Below are positions 59,554-62,142 of a DNA stretch of 62,142 bases, piece by piece. Source of the stretch: Streptomyces olindensis (lineage in GTDB: Bacteria; Actinomycetota; Actinomycetes; Streptomycetales; Streptomycetaceae). A model generated the notes under the pieces. The model ran no database searches and had not been told where the DNA came from. It was given only the letters and a program-made list of their open reading frames with translations. Positions within the stretch are counted from its first letter, which is position 1. The number at the start of each line of letters is the position of its first letter. The position numbers and the translations under genes were made by a program. The DNA lies in contig JJOH01000027.1 of NCBI GenBank assembly GCA_000696115.1, forward strand, positions 13,561 through 75,702, read 5' to 3'.

Positions 59554-61944
59554 CTACACGGCTGCCCACTCCAGCCCGAGGTCGGCCAGCGCCTGCAGCT
59601 TGTCCGCACTCAGTTTGGCGCGCCTGTTCTTGCTGTTGCTCAGGAACACCCCCAGGCGGACCTCGGTCCCGTCGGGCAGAACCTCGATGTGAGAACGGCT
59701 GATGGGCCCTACAGAGCCCGTGCGGGCCTTGTACTGCGTCAGGGCTGCGATGCCCCGTTCGAAGGCGGCAGAGCCGCCCTTACGGGCTTCGGCTGGGTCC
59801 TGCTGCTCCGGTGGCAGGGGTGCGATGCCGAGTTGCTCCAGGCGCTCGCGTTGGCCGTCGCTCAGCGTGGTCCAGGTGGTGTGCTGGCGCTGTTTGTGGA
59901 GCCATCGGCCGACGTCCATTCCGTGGCATGTGGTGCCTGGCGCCAGCTCGGTCAGGCCGGCCTCGTCGTGCAGCAGCTCGCGCACGGCGGCGTAGTGCCG
60001 CTGCCAGACCGTCGGCCATGCCGGGTTCCAGTCCGGGTCGACCTCGGCCAGCGCACGCTCCCACGCCGGGTGTCCGTCCAGCGCGCCGGGGCGGCGGAGG
60101 TTGCTCAACCACTGTCCTACCGGCCTGTCCAGGGCCACGGCGGACCTCGGAGCACAGAGGGTCCAGTGCTGTTCGTAGTACGCCTTCGCGGCCTCCAGGT
60201 TCTCCTGGAACCGCTCATCGGCCGGCGACCAGACCATGCCGAGCTTCTCCAGCCGGCGGGCGCGCTGGCCGGTCATCTGCCCGGCCGCGTAGGCCCTTCG
60301 CTGTTCGGCCACCCACTGCCCGAGCGGGTAGGCGCCCTCCCGGTGTCCGTACGGCACGCGGGCGTGGCCCTCGCGTTCGGCGAACCGCTTGAGCGCCGAC
60401 CAGCCGCGCGCCCAGTCCTGCCGCTCAGTGTCGATCACGTTGAACGACACCCAGTTCGCGACCATCACCGGATCACGCGGCGCCGCGAAGCGGAGCAACA
60501 GGCGGGATTCTTCCTCGCCTTCCTCAGGCTCCGGGCCGATGAAGGCGGACGGCTGCACCACGTCCTTCTGAGGCTCCTGCGGAATCGCGAGCAATTCCAC
60601 CGCCTCTTCATCATGAGCCCGCAGACCCTCAAGAACCTTCACCAAATTCCGATACGACCCCGAGGTGAACATTTCCTCGGGCTGTTCTCCGGGCTGGAGA
60701 AATACCGGCACGATCAGAGAAGCGACCTTTCCCTGTCCGGGCTTTTGCCGCAGCGCCCGACCGATGGCCTGCACGATGTCGTGCGGCGCGCCCTTGGGGT
60801 CCAGCAGCGCCACAGAGTCCACGGCCCGGATGTCCACACCCTCGCCCAGAACGCGGCAGTTGGAGAGCACGGCCCGCTGCGCGGTGGACCCGAACGAGCC
60901 CAACACCTCCCGCCGGCGCTCCGGGGCGTGCTCCCCGCACAGCCAGTCGGCCCAGATCCGCTTCGGGTACTTCTCCGGCTGATCCGCGTGCAGCTTGGCA
61001 GCCACCCGCTCCAGGCCCTCCGCGTACGCCTGCGCCTCGATCGTCCGGTGGTGGAAGGTGATGCAGGTCTGGAGCCCGTGCTGCGCCATCGTGTGCAGGA
61101 GCGCGGCCTGGAGGGCCCCGAGTCGTTGCCCGCGGACTTCCTCGGTGTACCGGTCCTCGCCGTAGAGCCGCTCGGGGGTGAGGACCGGGTCCTGGAGCTC
61201 CAGGACGATGATCTGGTACCGGGCAAGCAACCCTCGCGAGACGGCCGATGCCAGCGACAGCTTGTACAAAACCGGGCCGAAGATCTCCTCGTCGTCCATG
61301 CTCGCCGCCATCTCACGCGGCAGCGGGTCTCGCACCCCCTGGGCGACCTCCCGGTTGGGCCGCTCCTCCCAGATCCGCGGCGTGGCCGTCAGGTACAGCC
61401 GGCGGTGCGCCGGGATGACGGTCTGGTCATGAATGTCCGCCCACGCCTTACCCATCGAGCCACTTGTCCTGTGGGCCTCGTCCACACACGCGAGGTCTAC
61501 TGGATCAAGCTTCTGGCCGTAGGCGCCTTCGAAGGCCTCCGCCAGGACGGGCAGTGAGGCGTAGGTGGCGTAGATGGTGACGGGCCCGTGTCCGTGCCAC
61601 AGGGCCAGCTGTACGGGGTTGGTCGTGCTGCGCACCTTGAGGTTCCACAGCTCGGGGTCGTCCTGGAGCGAGCACACGGCCACGGCCGGCCCCTTGTGCC
61701 CGGCCTCGTGCCACGCCTTCACCGTCTGCGCCAGGAGATCCAGCGTCGGCACGAGCACGAGAATGCGACCCCTGGGCACAAGCCGCTTGGCCGAAGCCGC
61801 CGCAATAATGGTCTTCCCTGTGCCGCATGCGGCGTGTACCTGTCCGCGGAGGCCGTTCCAGGGAATGCCGCCGGGCGGGATGTCGAGTCCGCGCACGATG
61901 GCGGCAACGGCCTCGGTCTGGTGGTCACGCAGTTTCACGGCCAT
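59554..61944 (-). CDS. TtrA-like helicase with helicase-associated domains
   Basis: The ATG at 61944 (MAVKLRDHQTEA) has AGGAG ten bases upstream; the frame is open to 62055. The 796-residue protein has superfamily 2 motifs: Walker A CGTGKT at 40-45, DEAH at 155-158, TATPR near 176, and QAIGRALR. The last 270 residues hold about three helicase-associated units (WARGWSALKRFAEREGHARV, then YPLGQWVAEQRRAY). Helicases of this kind (TtrA) lie at the ends of Streptomyces linear replicons and aid conjugal transfer. That role is inferred from layout and position. Confidence 0.8.
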   Translation of the reverse strand: MAVKLRDHQTEAVAAIVRGLDIPPGGIPWNGLRGQVHAACGTGKTIIAAASAKRLVPRGRILVLVPTLDLLAQTVKAWHEAGHKGPAVAVCSLQDDPELWNLKVRSTTNPVQLALWHGHGPVTIYATYASLPVLAEAFEGAYGQKLDPVDLACVDEAHRTSGSMGKAWADIHDQTVIPAHRRLYLTATPRIWEERPNREVAQGVRDPLPREMAASMDDEEIFGPVLYKLSLASAVSRGLLARYQIIVLELQDPVLTPERLYGEDRYTEEVRGQRLGALQAALLHTMAQHGLQTCITFHHRTIEAQAYAEGLERVAAKLHADQPEKYPKRIWADWLCGEHAPERRREVLGSFGSTAQRAVLSNCRVLGEGVDIRAVDSVALLDPKGAPHDIVQAIGRALRQKPGQGKVASLIVPVFLQPGEQPEEMFTSGSYRNLVKVLEGLRAHDEEAVELLAIPQEPQKDVVQPSAFIGPEPEEGEEESRLLLRFAAPRDPVMVANWVSFNVIDTERQDWARGWSALKRFAEREGHARVPYGHREGAYPLGQWVAEQRRAYAAGQMTGQRARRLEKLGMVWSPADERFQENLEAAKAYYEQHWTLCAPRSAVALDRPVGQWLSNLRRPGALDGHPAWERALAEVDPDWNPAWPTVWQRHYAAVRELLHDEAGLTELAPGTTCHGMDVGRWLHKQRQHTTWTTLSDGQRERLEQLGIAPLPPEQQDPAEARKGGSAAFERGIAALTQYKARTGSVGPISRSHIEVLPDGTEVRLGVFLSNSKNRRAKLSADKLQALADLGLEWAAV

Positions 61945-62142
61945 TACCCGTGTGCTCCTTTTCGAGGAATGTGGCGCGCAGTCAGAAGGGGAGTCCCGGT
62001 GGGGGATGAGGGTCTGGGGGGTGTGCTGTCTGGTCCCAGACTCTACACAGTGCATCAGCGTGATGCATCCCTCTTGTGGGAGGTTCGTTCTGCGGGGTGA
62101 TGTCTTGTCAGTTCGTGCTTGATGGCTGCTGGTTGTGGTGTA
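61945..62142. other. Window end upstream of the helicase
   Basis: About 200 bp with the helicase promoter on the minus strand. No telomere-like run of palindromes was seen, so a replicon end, if present, lies further right. Confidence 0.4.

Noticed and set aside
59386..61557. Long plus-strand open frame (723 codons) across the helicase gene
   Set aside because: It is antisense to a helicase with clear motifs. Its protein has no recognisable pattern, and such mirror frames are common in GC-rich DNA.
1..62142. tRNA, rRNA, integrase or attachment site
   Set aside because: No cloverleaf, rRNA stretch or site-specific recombinase was recognised, so an integrated element bounded by att sites cannot be claimed.
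61945..62142. Telomere at the right edge
   Set aside because: The last 200 bp show no series of tight palindromes as found at Streptomyces ends.

Overview
The window looks like accessory DNA of a Streptomyces or close relative. It is very GC-rich, starts are often GTG or TTG, many genes overlap by ATGA/GTGA, and several families are typical of Streptomyces (DUF5133, DUF6207, DUF6233, BdtA-like excisionase HTH). No housekeeping gene, rRNA or tRNA was seen. A parA-parB pair, a large conjugation cluster, a terminal-type helicase and many gene remnants suggest a conjugative, probably linear, plasmid or a chromosome-arm element. The left edge cuts a gene. The right edge lies just beyond the start of a helicase of the kind often found beside Streptomyces telomeres.

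Layout. 1-4200: regulators (a truncated HTH gene with internal DNA repeats, a small HTH protein, a RibD-type reductase, an XRE regulator with palindromic operators, a GntR regulator). 4539-18986: conjugation region, all rightward. It has zinc-motif small proteins, a DUF2637/SpdB-like membrane protein, a TraB/FtsK translocase, a transglycosylase-NlpC/P60 hydrolase, a small two-helix membrane protein, a polytopic membrane protein, a VirB4-like ATPase whose N-terminal part appears to be a separate gene, a Pycsar-effector-like membrane protein and a GGDEF diguanylate cyclase. A strong terminator at about 19000 closes it. 19059-21289: parB and parA, leftward.

21750-35867 is a patchwork of small proteins, sigma-factor-like operons, a membrane-anchored Mrr-type nuclease, Ku, and decayed copies (a phosphotransferase pseudogene, Ku and DUF5133 duplications). 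36193-43526 carries exported proteins: a NucA/NucB-type secreted nuclease with a possible ComJ-like immunity partner, two tandem secreted paralogues, and a LysM-NlpC/P60 hydrolase. 43683-47761 has a metallophosphoesterase, an ISL3 transposase, a DUF4259 protein and a secreted HNH nuclease.

48381-52522 holds an XRE regulator and a rightward group: a protein of about eleven 18-20-residue repeats, a GNAT acetyltransferase, a decayed ABC ATPase and an MFS exporter. This resembles a multi-core peptide cluster and is the strongest candidate for an undescribed system. 52773-55803 repeats the arrangement seen at 29804-32578 (DUF5133 gene, small protein, sigma-like protein, partner protein). The right end has an unknown gene, a Crp-like regulator and the leftward helicase.

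Four operons share one plan: a short, often membrane, ORF followed by a sigma-factor-like gene, usually then a third gene, with overlapping or closely spaced ends. Functions are inferred by reading the proteins; no database search was possible.
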